Assembly (NCBI GenBank): GCA_016858145.1
Contig: JAEHOE010000139.1
Location: forward strand, 186,001 to 250,000
From: Edaphochlamys debaryana
Lineage: Eukaryota > Chlorophyta > Chlorophyceae > Chlamydomonadales
Direction: 5' to 3'
DNA length: 64,000 nucleotides
This document shows positions 22,801 through 32,366 of the stretch, piece by piece; the first letter of the stretch is position 1; every line of letters begins with the position of its first letter. The translations under genes and the position numbers were made by a program. The notes beneath the pieces were generated by a model. That model had not been told where the DNA came from, searched no databases, and worked only from the letters and a program-made list of their open reading frames with translations.

Positions 22801-23010
22801 CCTCGTTTCCTCAGACGAGTGCTCGTGTGCTCCTCGTCAGGTCCTCGCTGGCCCCTCGCTTTCCGCGGGGGTCCTCGGCGGGCCCTCGTTCCGCCCTCGT
22901 TCCTCCCTCGCTCTTCCCTCGTTTCATGCTCGCCCCCCCTGTCCTCGACACAGGGCCTCGTTTGTGACCTCTTCGTTAACGAGTACCCTTATCTCGTTGC
23001 AGTCCTAGGT
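22745..23010. repeat. CTCG-rich low-complexity block
   Basis: Dense degenerate repeats of CCTCGCT, CCTCGTT and CCCTCG on the plus strand, unlike the flanking base pattern. It abuts the 5'-most visible exon of the minus-strand membrane gene and may mark an expansion inside it. It ends near CTTCGTTAACGAGTACC. Confidence 0.5.
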
Positions 23011-23538
23011 TCAATTCGTACTTTTGCTTCCCTTGTTTGTCCCTTTCGCTCCGCAGTGCCGCCATGTCTTGCAGCAGCAGAGGGTGGCCTGAGGGCTGGT
23101 ACGTGTGGCTAGGACTTTGCTGGGGTCAGGCAACTTGGGACAGGCAGCTGGGTTGATGGGCCCTTCCACAGTCCTCAGCAGTGGTTAAGGGATCCTTGGT
23201 AGGGGACACTAGGAGGGGACACCCCGGCGCTCAGCGCTCAGCGTGACTGGCTGGCAAGCCTCTGGAGCTTGCCCACCTGCAAGCCAAGCTGCCCCCAACA
23301 GCACAGGGGTTGTGAGCAACAAGGCGCCCATCAGAAGTGTCCTCTAACGTCCTTGGTTGGCTCGTGCACAATGGCTGGCTGTCCCAAATGTAGCAGCATT
23401 AGTACATATGAGCTGTGAAGTGTAACGCTTGGCTGTTGCTTGAGTTCAAATACTAACAATGCATCCATCGACAGAGCGCGGCATGTAGCAGGACTAAGGT
23501 CTTAGTTCGCCCTACTGGTCACCTTGTTGCAGAATCAA
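23011..23538. other. Non-coding interval before the inverted-repeat element
   Basis: Lower GC than its surroundings and stop-rich in all frames I read. Nothing recognised apart from a GGGGACACTAGGAGGGGACACC short direct repeat near 23204-23224. Confidence 0.4.
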
Positions 23539-23856
23539 GCCCGAAACATATGAATAGGGCGCGGGGATCAAGGGCGGGGTGCTCAGCTGGGGCGAAGCGC
23601 AGGGCCGGGGCGGGGCGGGGCGGGGGGGGGGCGTGTCTGCTTCACCCGGGCTCACCGTTGGCCGAGCCGACTTGCAGTCGGCCACGTGTACTCGTCCCAA
23701 CTGTTTTGTTGAGTGCAAGTCTCTGCCGAGTATATGCGTATGTGCACTCCGGTGCCCATGAGCGCTCAGCTTTGCGCGGGCAGCGGCCGCATACTAGTCA
23801 AATAAAAGTGCGGCGGTCGCAGGTCGGCCCTTGGCCGGAATACGATGCGGTCCCGG
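23539..23856 (+). repeat. Left terminal inverted repeat
   Basis: Includes a G tract at about 23606-23630 and a CGGCCGCATACTAGTC segment. It is matched in reverse complement by 25144-25458. Confidence 0.85.
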
Positions 23857-25143
23857 GTGCCTTAGCGTAACCCTATTCTCAGACTTGCACTCAGTGTGTA
23901 ATTCCAGCATCCTGTGTCGCAGCAAGTTCGGTTGGCCTGCAATTTGCCGCATGCTTCCTCGAAACAGCTTCCTGACGTGCCTGGCGAGCCATGTCACAAA
24001 TGCCTACATACAAGGGTTACGTTGCGTACATTGGCCGGCGCCGGAGGGACTGGTCGCGCTGCAGTTCGAGATACTAGTGGGATGCTAGTCGCGTCGCCTA
24101 ACAGCCACAACGCGAACTGCGGGCACCCTTGCACACTTGAGGTCATAACACAAGTCACGGGGAAACTGGGTGGCGCAGGCGGCCCGCGGTACGCGACCTT
24201 CGCCACTCAGCCCTTCTGCCCCCGCCACCCGGCCCTCCGGCTCCTCGACCGCTATCCCGGTCCCCCTTTGCAACCGCCACTGGAGGACACCTCCGCCCCC
24301 CCTCCCCCGTCTCATCCCTAGCCATCCCCTGCTGCCCCCGTGCCCACACAGCCCCCACCTCCTCCCTCGCCATCCCCTGCTGCCCTGGTTGCACGTTGCA
24401 ATGGCCCCCGCCCCCACGGCCCACGCCTCCGACCTCGCCATCCCGTGCTGCCCCTGACCCCACGGCCCGCGCCTCTGGCTTCTGGCCCAAACTCAGGCTT
24501 CTGGCCCAAACTCCGCATACAGCTTGCTGAACCTGTTCAGAAGGCTCCGATGCCTGTCAGCCAGCTGCCTCGCCACGGGTCCGGCCTGCACAGGACAGGT
24601 AGCAGAGGAGCAGAGGAGTCTCAGATGCAGGAGAGGCACGTAGAAGAGGTAACACGGTCCTTCACGGTCGCGCCACCGCGTGAAGAGCTTTCCCGAAACT
24701 GCTACCATCAACACCACTTGTGCGCACCTTCGGCATGTCTGCTAACCTCTAGCAGCAGTGCATGAAGTTAGCATCGCTCCCATGGAGACCGCCGGTAGCT
24801 CTTTCTGTCCTCCGTATGTGCTGATTTAATGTCTATGTGAGTATGGGCAACGGTGGGGCGGGTCTCAAGGGTACGCGTGGCCGGTGCGGCATAGGGTTGG
24901 AGAGCGTTGCGATGGTCGCGGGGCCAACTTGCGGGGGCGGCCGCGCGCACCAGCCCGGAGGCTCACCCCTAGCTTCCTTATGCTATAGCAGCTGAGCTGG
25001 AAGCGATCTGTGCGCTGTCAAAAATGCGGGCTCCGGTAATTATATATGCCGAGGGGCTAATCCCCCCCACGCACCGTGGAATCCGGGGTTTTTTCCCCTC
25101 CCCAACCCCCTTTTCCCGCACATGTGGGGAGCAGTCCATAGCT

Positions 25144-25458
25144 CCGGGACCGCATCATATTCCGGCCCAGGGCCGACCTGCGACCGCACTAGTATCTGAC
25201 TAGTATGCGGCCGCCGCCCGCGCAAAGCTGAGCGCTCATGGGCACCGGAGTGCACATACGCATATACTCGGCAGAGACTTGCACTCAACAAAACAGTTGG
25301 GACGAGTACACGTGGCCGACTGCAAGTCGGCTCGGCCAACTGTGAGCCCGGGTGAAGCAGACACGCCCCCCCCCCGCCCCGCCCCGCCCCGGCCCTGCGC
25401 TTCGCCCCAGCTGAGCACCCCGCCCTTGATCCCCGCGCCCTATCCATATGTTTCGGGC
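25144..25458 (-). repeat. Right terminal inverted repeat
   Basis: Reverse complement of the left arm, with a C tract at about 25367-25390 equivalent to the left-arm G tract. Confidence 0.85.
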
Positions 25459-25971
25459 CGTGGCTTTCGGTACATGAGCACGAAAGTTGGCTTTCGCAGG
25501 CTTTCGGTTTCGGTTCAAGGGGTTGGGAGGCCGTGTTGCAGCTGGCACATTATTCGTGCCCAGCGCTTGGGCCCCTCGTCAGAAAGTGTTCCCCGCTACA
25601 GGAACCTTGATTCCTGTCCTTGCAGAGCTCGGGGGGCACACAGGAGGCACCGTGCGGTGCGGCGTTAGCATGATTGCCTTATCGGAAAGTGTTCCCCGTC
25701 GAGCAACCCCCCTGTAAACCCTGTCCCCTTGGCGTGCCAGCGCTCCGGGAGTGTGCAGCTGACACCGTGAACCCTTGTGCCGGGTAGACTTTGTCAGAAA
25801 GTGTTCCCCAGCTTGGCCCAGACGCACGAAACATGCCATGCTCCCCCTGCGCCGACCGCGATCCACTGTCGACCCACCAGCCATGCCACCCCATCCAGTC
25901 CCCGGGACTGCTGCGAAGCTCAGTGGTTTGCTTGAGTCTAGGCTAGCGCGCTCTCAAGCCGCACTATACGC
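25459..25971. other. Interval with CTTTCG and GAAAGTGTTCCCC motifs
   Basis: Holds a CTTTCG-rich segment at 25465-25520 and three copies of GAAAGTGTTCCCC at 25582, 25685 and 25797. No gene recognised. Confidence 0.5.
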
Positions 25972-28047
25972 AATCTTTAGGAATGACGCGTTACAGGGTT
26001 GCGGCCAGCGGGCAGACGAGCTGCCGGCCCCGCATAAGGGGGAGAGAGTCAACTTCCCCCGACCCCAGGCGTTCCCTAAGGGATCGTCCACTACCGAGCC
26101 TCCACCTACTCCAACCAAGCCAAAGAATTGAGACACCCGGCCCACGCGGGTCACGGGGAAAGAATCAGCAGGCCGAAGCCGAGTCCAGGGCCAGAGCCCC
26201 GCCATGTCCACAGCACGTCCGCACCACCGAATCCAAGCTCCAAAGTTCCACTACCGCCAGACAGACCACCTACTCGCAGCACAGGACCGGGGGGGCGCAC
26301 AGCCAGGCGCAAACCCCCACGAGAAGCGGGCAGCCGAAACTCCCGAAAGAGGCGGGCCGGGGAGAGCACAGCTCCCACGGCCAAGAGTCGGGCCCCATGG
26401 GCCAAGCCAGAAACGTCTGTAACGCGCCAATCCTAAACTGCCCCCGGGGAGCGCGGCCTCCGCTGCGAGCGCCGCGCACCCGCGACGGGCCATCAGCACC
26501 ACCTACTCAGCGCCGCGCCACTCCCGCCGAAGAAGCGCCACGAACGAAGAACACCAGCGAAAGCTCCAGGCAGCCGACCGACCAGAGCCACCTGGGGAGC
26601 ACGCAGCCAAAATCGGGGCGACCAGAAGCGCCGGCCAAGCGCGCCCCCAAACGCCGGCCGACGCGCGGACCCGGCGCCCCAAGAATCACCAAGGTTCAGC
26701 ATACCGGCCGCCCAGCCCGCTCCCCGCATGCCCGGGCGCTTCCCAGGCACAAGCGTCTAGGCGAGCGATGACCAGAAGATTCCACCAGCGAGCTCCACAT
26801 GCAGCGCCGCCCAGACAGCGCGGCAGAGACACTGAAGGCGAGACGAACAGCCAGCCGCGAGGCCAGCGGACGAAGGAGAAGGCCCCGCAAAGGGGCCGCA
26901 AAAATCGGGCAACGTAGCACGCTGGGGCGCAGAGGCCCCAGCAGCACGGCCAGAGGCCGAGCTATTGTGCTATTGTGCTATTAGACCCATATATCATATT
27001 GTATGATTAGGAATCTTTAGGAATGACGCGTTACAGGGTTGCGGCCAGCGGGCAGACGAGCTGCCGGCCCCGCATAAGGGGGAGAGAGTCAACTTCCCCC
27101 GACCCCAGGCGTTCCCTAAGGGATCGTCCACTACCGAGGCGCCACCTACTCCAACCAAGCCAAAGAATAGAGACACCCGGCCCACGCGGGGCACGGGGAA
27201 AGAATCAGCAGGCCGAAGCCGAGTCCAGGGCCAGAGCCCCGCCATGTCCACAGCACGTCCGCACCACCTAAGCCAAGCTCCAAAGTTCAATCACCGCCAG
27301 ACAGACCACCTACTCGCAGCACAGGACCGGGGGGGGGCGCACAGCCAGGCGCAAACCCCCACGAGAAACGGGCAGCCGAAGCTCCCGAAAGAGACCACGG
27401 GGGCCTTCCCCTGAGAAAGGCGGGCCGGGGCGAACACAGCACCCACGGCTAAAAGTCGGGCCCAAAGGCCAAGTCGAACAGACCGCTCTCCTCGCGTCAT
27501 TCCTAGGCAGCCCTGGGAAGCGGGGAGTCTCCAGCGAGCGCCGAACATTCACGGCCGACCATCGCAAACCACGCCAGAAGCACCACCGCACACGCAGCCT
27601 GCGCAGGAGTCCACGAGAAGATCCTCCAGAGCAAGTCCGCCAGACGGCCGACGCGAGGAGCTTGCCCCCCCCCACGCGAATCCAGAAGTCGGCGCGCCGC
27701 TCCAAGCCAGCGCAGGCGGCGCTGCCCAGCGCGAGCTGTGCCCGCCTTCACAGTCAACGCGGGCCCGCATGGCCATGACGACTCCAGAGCGCGCCCGGGG
27801 CACGGCGCCGACCGATGTCCAGAAGATTCCTCCAGCAGCTCCACTCGCTCCCGCCGCCCAGACCGCGCGGCTAAGATACCTCAGTCGTGCGAAACAGCCA
27901 GCCACGAAGCCGGCGAGCGAAGAAGAATGGCCCCGCACAAGGGCCGACAAAAATTGGGCAACACAGCTCGCGCTGGGGCACAGAGGCACAGCGCGCGCAC
28001 GGGGCATTGCTTCATCTGCAGCATGGAGCAAAGGCTACTACTATTAG
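25972..28047. repeat. 1,040-bp element in two tandem copies
   Basis: Unit A starts at 25972 and unit B at 27012, both with AATCTTTAGGAATGACGCG. The first about 430 bases are nearly identical (TTACAGGGTTGCGGCCAGCG, then a GGGATCGTCCACTACCGAG block). The middle parts diverge, and the ends match again (CCAGAAGATTCC(A/T)CCAGC to AAAAATTGGGCAAC / AAAAATCGGGCAAC), both closing with CTATTAG. Translations in all frames are Arg/Pro/Ala-rich with no recognised domain. This could be a tandemly repeated non-coding element or a degenerate transposon. Confidence 0.7.
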
Positions 28048-28834
28048 CGCATGGCTGACTTTAAGCACATGGGTGACAGCGCCGAGGGAGGAGCGGGATT
28101 GGACCCTGGAGTCGTTGGGGCTCGGGTTGCAAGATACCCACGCTTCCCGCAAGTCCTGCGTCGGAGGGGGGTTGAATGGGTTGCTTCTTTTCTCCTACCT
28201 GTGCGGCCCGGCGGTACAAGCGGAGGCGGCGCACCGCAGGGGCATTTGTCTGCTCCAGGAAGGGTGGTTGATTTCGGGATCTTAGACCATGACAGCAGTC
28301 GCGGCACGGCGCGCACACGGGTGGAAATGGACGGAGGTGCATGGCCATGGATGGTACGTGGGAGCACATGGCACGGTCCCCATCAAGGCGAGAGGCGCAC
28401 GAAGACACCAAGGAGAGGGCGCATGTGCCAAGCAAACGGGGGTGCCTCCATTTTGCCTTGAGGAGGTGTTTCGGTGTGGGATGGCGGGCGTGCCAGGCCG
28501 GTGTCTTGCCAAGCAAGCTTGCGTGGGCTGGCATGGTTGCTTCAGGCCTGATCGTTGCCGCGTGCGCGCTGACGTTATTGGCGTGATATTCATTTCCTTC
28601 CCCGGCCCCTGGAGGGTGAAGATGCGTGTCCACCCCCTCTGCTCATTCATGCTTGGCCCCACTAGCTCGTATAACTCCTCATCAGCCATAGCGGCGTCCA
28701 CATCAGCTATGTCGTTCTCTGTCCACACATGGTACGCCTGCAATTGGGGCAAGAAAGCATACAGCAGATAGATTCAGTATGCACGCAATTGCTTACTGTG
28801 TACTCGGCCTACCACGCCATCCCAGCCCTCTCAC
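28048..28834. other. Region downstream of the helicase-like ORF
   Basis: On the minus strand, sequence below an AATTGCAG acceptor at 28738 reads AYHVWTENDIADVDAAMADE and could be the next helicase-like exon, resembling the post-motif-IV part of PIF1. Its phase does not match the donor at 28838, so the link is unproven. Nothing else recognised. Confidence 0.35.
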
Positions 28835-29138
28835 CTACCTGCCCTTTGCAGGAAGCCCATAATCATCCCCAGCTACCCGTATTGTCGACCTGCTTGTGTC
28901 GACCTTGTCGTTTGTCATCAAACCCACCAGTGTGTCAAACACATCCTGCGGAAATTTTTGTACCGCAACCCGAGTACTCCTCAGCAGGTTCGCCAACGGA
29001 TTGTCCTCACCGAACCGCCAGGAATGTGTGAGCCGTATGCACTGAAAGTCCGCCACTGCCCACAAAGGTGATTCAAAGGCATAGTCCGCTGGCTTGCGTC
29101 GGTACACTGGTTCCCCGCATCCCGGCCCCGTGTACTTG
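28835..29138 (-). pseudogene. PIF1-helicase-like ORF, 3' part (cut by retrotransposon)
   Basis: Downstream half of a PIF1-like superfamily 1 DNA helicase fragment. Visible: YAFESPLWAVADF, then FQCIRLTHSWRF, equivalent to the PIF1 motif before the FxxLL..R region, then DNPLANLLRSTR. It ends at a TAG or, alternatively, at the donor AG|GTAGGTGAG at 28838. Removing the retrotransposon and one copy of the ACTTG target duplication joins this frame exactly to the ORF at 36293-36620, so the two were one continuous frame before insertion. PIF1 helicases unwind DNA 5' to 3' and are also carried by Helitron-type elements. Which source applies here cannot be told from the sequence. Confidence 0.75.
29134..29138. 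other. Target-site duplication ACTTG, left copy
   Basis: Five bases directly before the left LTR, repeated at 36293-36297 directly after the right LTR. A 5-bp duplication is standard for Ty3/gypsy integration. Confidence 0.95.
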
Positions 29139-29515
29139 TGAAGTGAGGCGCGTCGCCGACTCGGAAATCGTCGGGATGCTTGCACAACCCGACTTGCACA
29201 ATTCCCAATAGAAGTGATATCGTTGGATAGATCATGAAGAGACGATGACAATGGTGTTCATGGTAGCGTGCGAAGCGTAGAGACGAAGGAACTCGCGTGC
29301 AAGCCTCTAGAGACGCTCGTCCAGTTCATGGGCCCGATGAAGGCAAGTGTACGGCACAATAGTCACTTAAATACGCGCTCCGCGCGCCCCAGACGGCAAT
29401 TCCAGCCTATTCCCGACTCAATTAGCTCTGTAACGACTAAGATAGAGAAGCCTCGCTCCCGAGCCCCCTTCGAGTCTCCATCGATCGGCATCGCTCCAGC
29501 GACCGCCTCTCTTCA
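29139..29515 (+). repeat. Left LTR
   Basis: 377 bp, starting TGAAGTGAGGCGCG and ending CCTCTCTTCA (TG...CA). It contains an AT-rich CACTTAAATACGCG segment at about 29364 that could serve as a core promoter. One mismatch to the right LTR. Confidence 0.97.
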
Positions 29516-29534
29516 GTGGTAAGCGGGACCACGA
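29516..29534 (+). promoter_or_regulatory. Putative primer-binding site
   Basis: One base after the LTR end the sequence reads TGGTAAGCGGGACC, the TGG matching a tRNA CCA end as expected for minus-strand priming. The tRNA species cannot be named from the sequence. Confidence 0.6.
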
Positions 29535-29723
29535 CCCTCGACCTTGTTCGCAGATCGTCTAAGGTGCTCAAGAGCGACCGTCGACACCAAGAGCGTCGCG
29601 CCCCAGTTCCCTTAGACGTTTCGCGATCCCCCCAGGCCCAAACAAGTCGCGATTCCCCCGAACGCCCAAGATACGCTTCCGCCCCTTTCTCGCAGATAAA
29701 ATTTTTCTCTCGCAGGTCGCTAG

Positions 29724-30887
29724 TGCGTTCGCGCTAAGTCGCCGTCGCCAGCGCCGTCATCGCGAACCCCAAAACGCCTAGTCGCGGTTCCCCTTAGTGC
29801 AGGTCACCCCTCTCCTGCTCGCAGGCACCCGAGGCCAAAATTTGCTCCCCCGCCACCTCCCCCTGCCCTCTCTCCCACCGAGCGTGCCTTCAAGGCTCTC
29901 CAGGAGAACGAGGAAGGCGCCAAGATCTTCGTTCCGGCCTTCTACGACTTCCTCCACAGGGCCAACGAGTTCAAGACGGCGGCCGAGAACATCACCTCCC
30001 TGTCGGCCTCTCGCCCCGCAGGCTGCGCTTACATCGGCCTCAGCAAGAAAGTGCGCCCTGACCAGGTTGTGAGCTTTGTCGACAAGTCCATCGGCCACGT
30101 CAACGAAGCCCTCGCCGGCGCCCACAAGCTCCACGAGAAGTCCCTGGAGCTCCTGATCTCCAAGCTCTCCGACTTCAAGTCCAAGGAGGAGGAGACCAAC
30201 TTTGCCAACACCAAGTGCCTCACCGCTCTCAAGCAGCTCGAGGACTCGGAGGCCAAGATCAAGATCCTCGAGACCCGGCTCACCACCCAGGAGACGGAGC
30301 TCTCGGAGAAGATCTACACCGCCGCCAAGAGCAAGTTCGAGTCAGAGCACCAGGAGCTGATCTCCAAGTTCGAGCGCGCCCAGTCCGACCTGGTGCAGAT
30401 CGAGAAGGACTACAAGCAGGTGGAGGACAACGTCGCCTACTTCCGCAACCGGTGCTACGCCGAGGAGTCGGCCAAGCAGGACCTCAAGCGCAAGTACGAG
30501 TCTTCCCTCGGCACCGTCCGCCAGCAGAAGTCCAAGATCACCAACCTCGAGACGGAGATCAACAGGCTCCAGAACGACAAGCAGAAGCTGCAGGAGGATC
30601 AGCAGAAGCTGCAGGCCGCCAACGCCGCCCTGACGGTGCAGGTGCAGATCCAGGCCGCCCGCCAGATCCGCGTCGTCCCCGTCCCCGTGCCCCGCCGCCA
30701 GTCTCGCTGGGACCAGGTCCCCGGCCCCGTCGAGGAGCACGTCTCGCAGGCCCGCACCCCCGGCCGCGACCCCTCCCCCAGCCCCCGCCGCTCCGGGCCC
30801 AACCCGTCCGAGATCCGCGCCGGCCACGACACCTACCTGCAGGAGGAGGACACCGCCAACAACCAGGAGACCGCCACCCAGGCCTAA
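29724..30887 (+). CDS. Retrotransposon ORF1: coiled-coil protein without any ATG
   Basis: The frame is open from just after a TAG at 29721 to TAA at 30885-30887, about 387 codons. There is no in-frame methionine anywhere in it, including the conserved-looking part. The protein-like part begins around SPTERAFKALQENEEGAK (29871), followed by FVPAFYDFLHRANEF and a long coiled coil (30130-30640: LISKLSDFKSKEEE, LETRLTTQETELSEK, TNLETEINRLQNDKQKLQ). It ends in an Arg/Pro-rich tail with PSPRRSGP. Codon use is strongly biased to C/G third positions, as in gag and pol, supporting translation. Either the start codon comes from a spliced leader exon (possible acceptors CTCGCAG at 29709-29715 and GCTCGCAG at 29817-29824) or initiation is non-AUG. 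The position before gag is unusual for Ty3/gypsy elements. Confidence 0.7.
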   Translation, partial: CVRAKSPSPAPSSRTPKRLVAVPLSAGHPSPARRHPRPKFAPPPPPPALSPTERAFKALQENEEGAKIFVPAFYDFLHRANEFKTAAENITSLSASRPAGCAYIGLSKKVRPDQVVSFVDKSIGHVNEALAGAHKLHEKSLELLISKLSDFKSKEEETNFANTKCLTALKQLEDSEAKIKILETRLTTQETELSEKIYTAAKSKFESEHQELISKFERAQSDLVQIEKDYKQVEDNVAYFRNRCYAEESAKQDLKRKYESSLGTVRQQKSKITNLETEINRLQNDKQKLQEDQQKLQAANAALTVQVQIQAARQIRVVPVPVPRRQSRWDQVPGPVEEHVSQARTPGRDPSPSPRRSGPNPSEIRAGHDTYLQEEDTANNQETATQA

Positions 30888-31149
30888 GTGCCTACCGCCG
30901 GTGCAGGAGTTAGCTGAGCTAGCATAGAGGCAGGAAGTAGTGGCTTAGTGTATGCCCCTAGTGTCAGCTAGCCCCAACGCAGCTGGACGAGGGTACATTC
31001 CCCTCCGTGATCGGGTTAGGAAGCTAGCAGCGCCCGACCCCGTGGTGGTGGTTCGCAGGAGTAGCAGGTTGGCAGCCAAGGCGCAAGCCAAGGCTCAAGC
31101 TAAGGTGCAGGTCAAGGCTTCCAACTTGTAACAACCAAGAGGAGAGACC
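30888..31149 (+). other. Short non-coding link between ORF1 and gag
   Basis: No recognised coding sequence. It contains an AAGGCGCAAGCCAAGGCTCAAGC-like AAGGC/CAAGC repeat at 31077-31110 and the gag leader ending GAGAGACCATGG. Confidence 0.5.
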
Positions 31150-32325
31150 ATGGCCCTGTCCCGTCAATCCTCCATGGGCGACGTTGAGCAGCAGTCTCAA
31201 CCCCCCAACCCAGCCCAGTCCGCAGGCCCCCAGCAGCCCAGCCAAGGCCAAGGCCTGCAGGACCCCAGCCAGCTAGAAGCCCTGGCTAGGCTCCTCCCCG
31301 GTGCCCTCCAGTCTATCCTGCCGCAGATCGCGCAGGAGGTGCACCGCCTGATCCAATCCCCTGTCAACTCGGCAGCACAGCAGGCCGCCACGGCCACCGC
31401 ATCGCAGGTCGTGCACAACACCGCGTCCCACATTGCCCAGACTGCCGCCACGCAGGCTGCCCTCCAGGCCATGAACGCCCCCTTCCAGGCGGTGCTCATG
31501 AAGGACGTGCTCAAGCACATCAAGCCGGACCAGTTCAGCGGCAACCCCAAGACGGACAAGATCAAGTGGGACGAGTTCGAGTACAAGATCAACGGGTACT
31601 TCAACACCCTGCAGATCCCGCCCGGCAACCGCATGCACGCCCTCCCCCACCTCCTCACAGGAGACGCAAGCCTGTACTTCAGGGTCAACATCGAGCCCCG
31701 CTCGCCCCCACCCACCTACGACGAGGCGATGGCCGAGCTGCGGCTCAAGTTCTCCGACCCCCTGCAGGCAGAGAAGTCGCGCGCCTAGCTGGCCCGCGTC
31801 ACCTTCAAGGGATCCGTGTCGCAGCTGATCAACCACATCGACAAGCTGTGCCTGCACATCCCCGACGTCTCCGAGGCGGAGAAGCGTGACAAGCTCATGC
31901 GCGCGCTGCCGCAGGACATCCGCGTCGCCCTCACCCTGCAGGGCATGCACAACGCAACATACGCGGACCTCAGCGCCAAGGCGGAGCTGCTCGACCACAC
32001 CCTCGCCCAGACCAAGGGCCAGGACCGCAGCAAGGGCTACGACAAGAAGGGCAACGGCAACGGCAAGAAGTGGCACAAGAAGGGCGACTTCGAGCGCCGC
32101 CACAACAACCACAACAACCACGGCAACAACGCCATGGAGCTCAACGCCATTGACACCCGCAAGTTCGTGCCCAAGGGCAACAACAAGCCCGACGCACCCA
32201 TCAGCAAGCTGACGGACGCCGAGCGCTCCCACCTGCTCGCCAACAACGGCTGCCTCCGCTGCCGCCAGCTCGGGCACACCAAGGACGCGTGCCCCAAGTT
32301 CTCCCGCCAGGGAAACGGCAAGTAG
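31150..32325 (+). CDS. gag: Gag, interrupted by an in-frame TAG
   Basis: Capsid-nucleocapsid polyprotein, 391 codons from ATG at 31150 ([17 protein letters not shown]) to TAG at 32323-32325. Order: Gln/Pro-rich N-terminus; Ala-rich helix; capsid core ([54 protein letters not shown]); a basic Lys/Gly/His/Asn region; and one CCHC zinc knuckle, [14 protein letters not shown], near the end. A TAG at 31786-31788 (after EKSRA) splits the frame, which resumes at once with [18 protein letters not shown]. The bases after the TAG do not look like a known readthrough context, so a nonsense mutation is the simplest reading. The downstream part has its own ATG at 31816. The end overlaps pol. Confidence 0.93.
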
Positions 32326-32366
32326 ACCCGTGCGGGTCTACCGGCGCACAAGCGCCGCCGCACGGG
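32310..32366 (+). promoter_or_regulatory. -1 ribosomal frameshift signal at the gag-pol junction
   Basis: Slippery heptamer G GGA AAC (32310-32316) lies in the correct gag frame, seven bases before the gag TAG. After a 10-base spacer, CCCGTGCGG (32327-32335) pairs perfectly with CCGCACGGG (32358-32366), enclosing a second hairpin GGCGC-ACAA-GCGCC (32343-32356). Slipping by -1 at AAC enters the pol frame, which is open. Confidence 0.85.

Larger units (their letters stand above)
23539..25458. mobile_element. Element with about 315-bp terminal inverted repeats
   Basis: The left arm (23539-23856) and right arm (25144-25458) are near-perfect reverse complements, from GCCCGAAACATATG at the outer left end to CATATGTTTCGGGC at the outer right end. 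Differences are a few substitutions, a (TAGTAT) variation and differing G/C-tract lengths. The 1.29-kb interior has no recognisable transposase. Its only notable open frame is a Pro-rich one at 24340-24765, which I do not trust. I saw no obvious target-site duplication. Best read as a non-autonomous TIR or fold-back transposon. Two independent insertions in opposite orientation are an alternative. Confidence 0.65.

Noticed and set aside
24340..24765. Pro/Ser-rich frame inside the inverted-repeat element as a transposase
   Set aside because: Low complexity, no DDE-like motifs, and overlaps equally open frames on the other strand.
27291..28031. Minus-strand Arg/Ala/Trp-rich frames in the 1,040-bp repeat
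   Set aside because: Frames are not conserved between the two tandem units (indels shift them), so selection on a protein is unlikely.
31273..32277. 334-codon minus-strand frame inside the retrotransposon
   Set aside because: Exact antisense of gag, Leu/Val-rich because of the C/G third-position bias of the sense strand.
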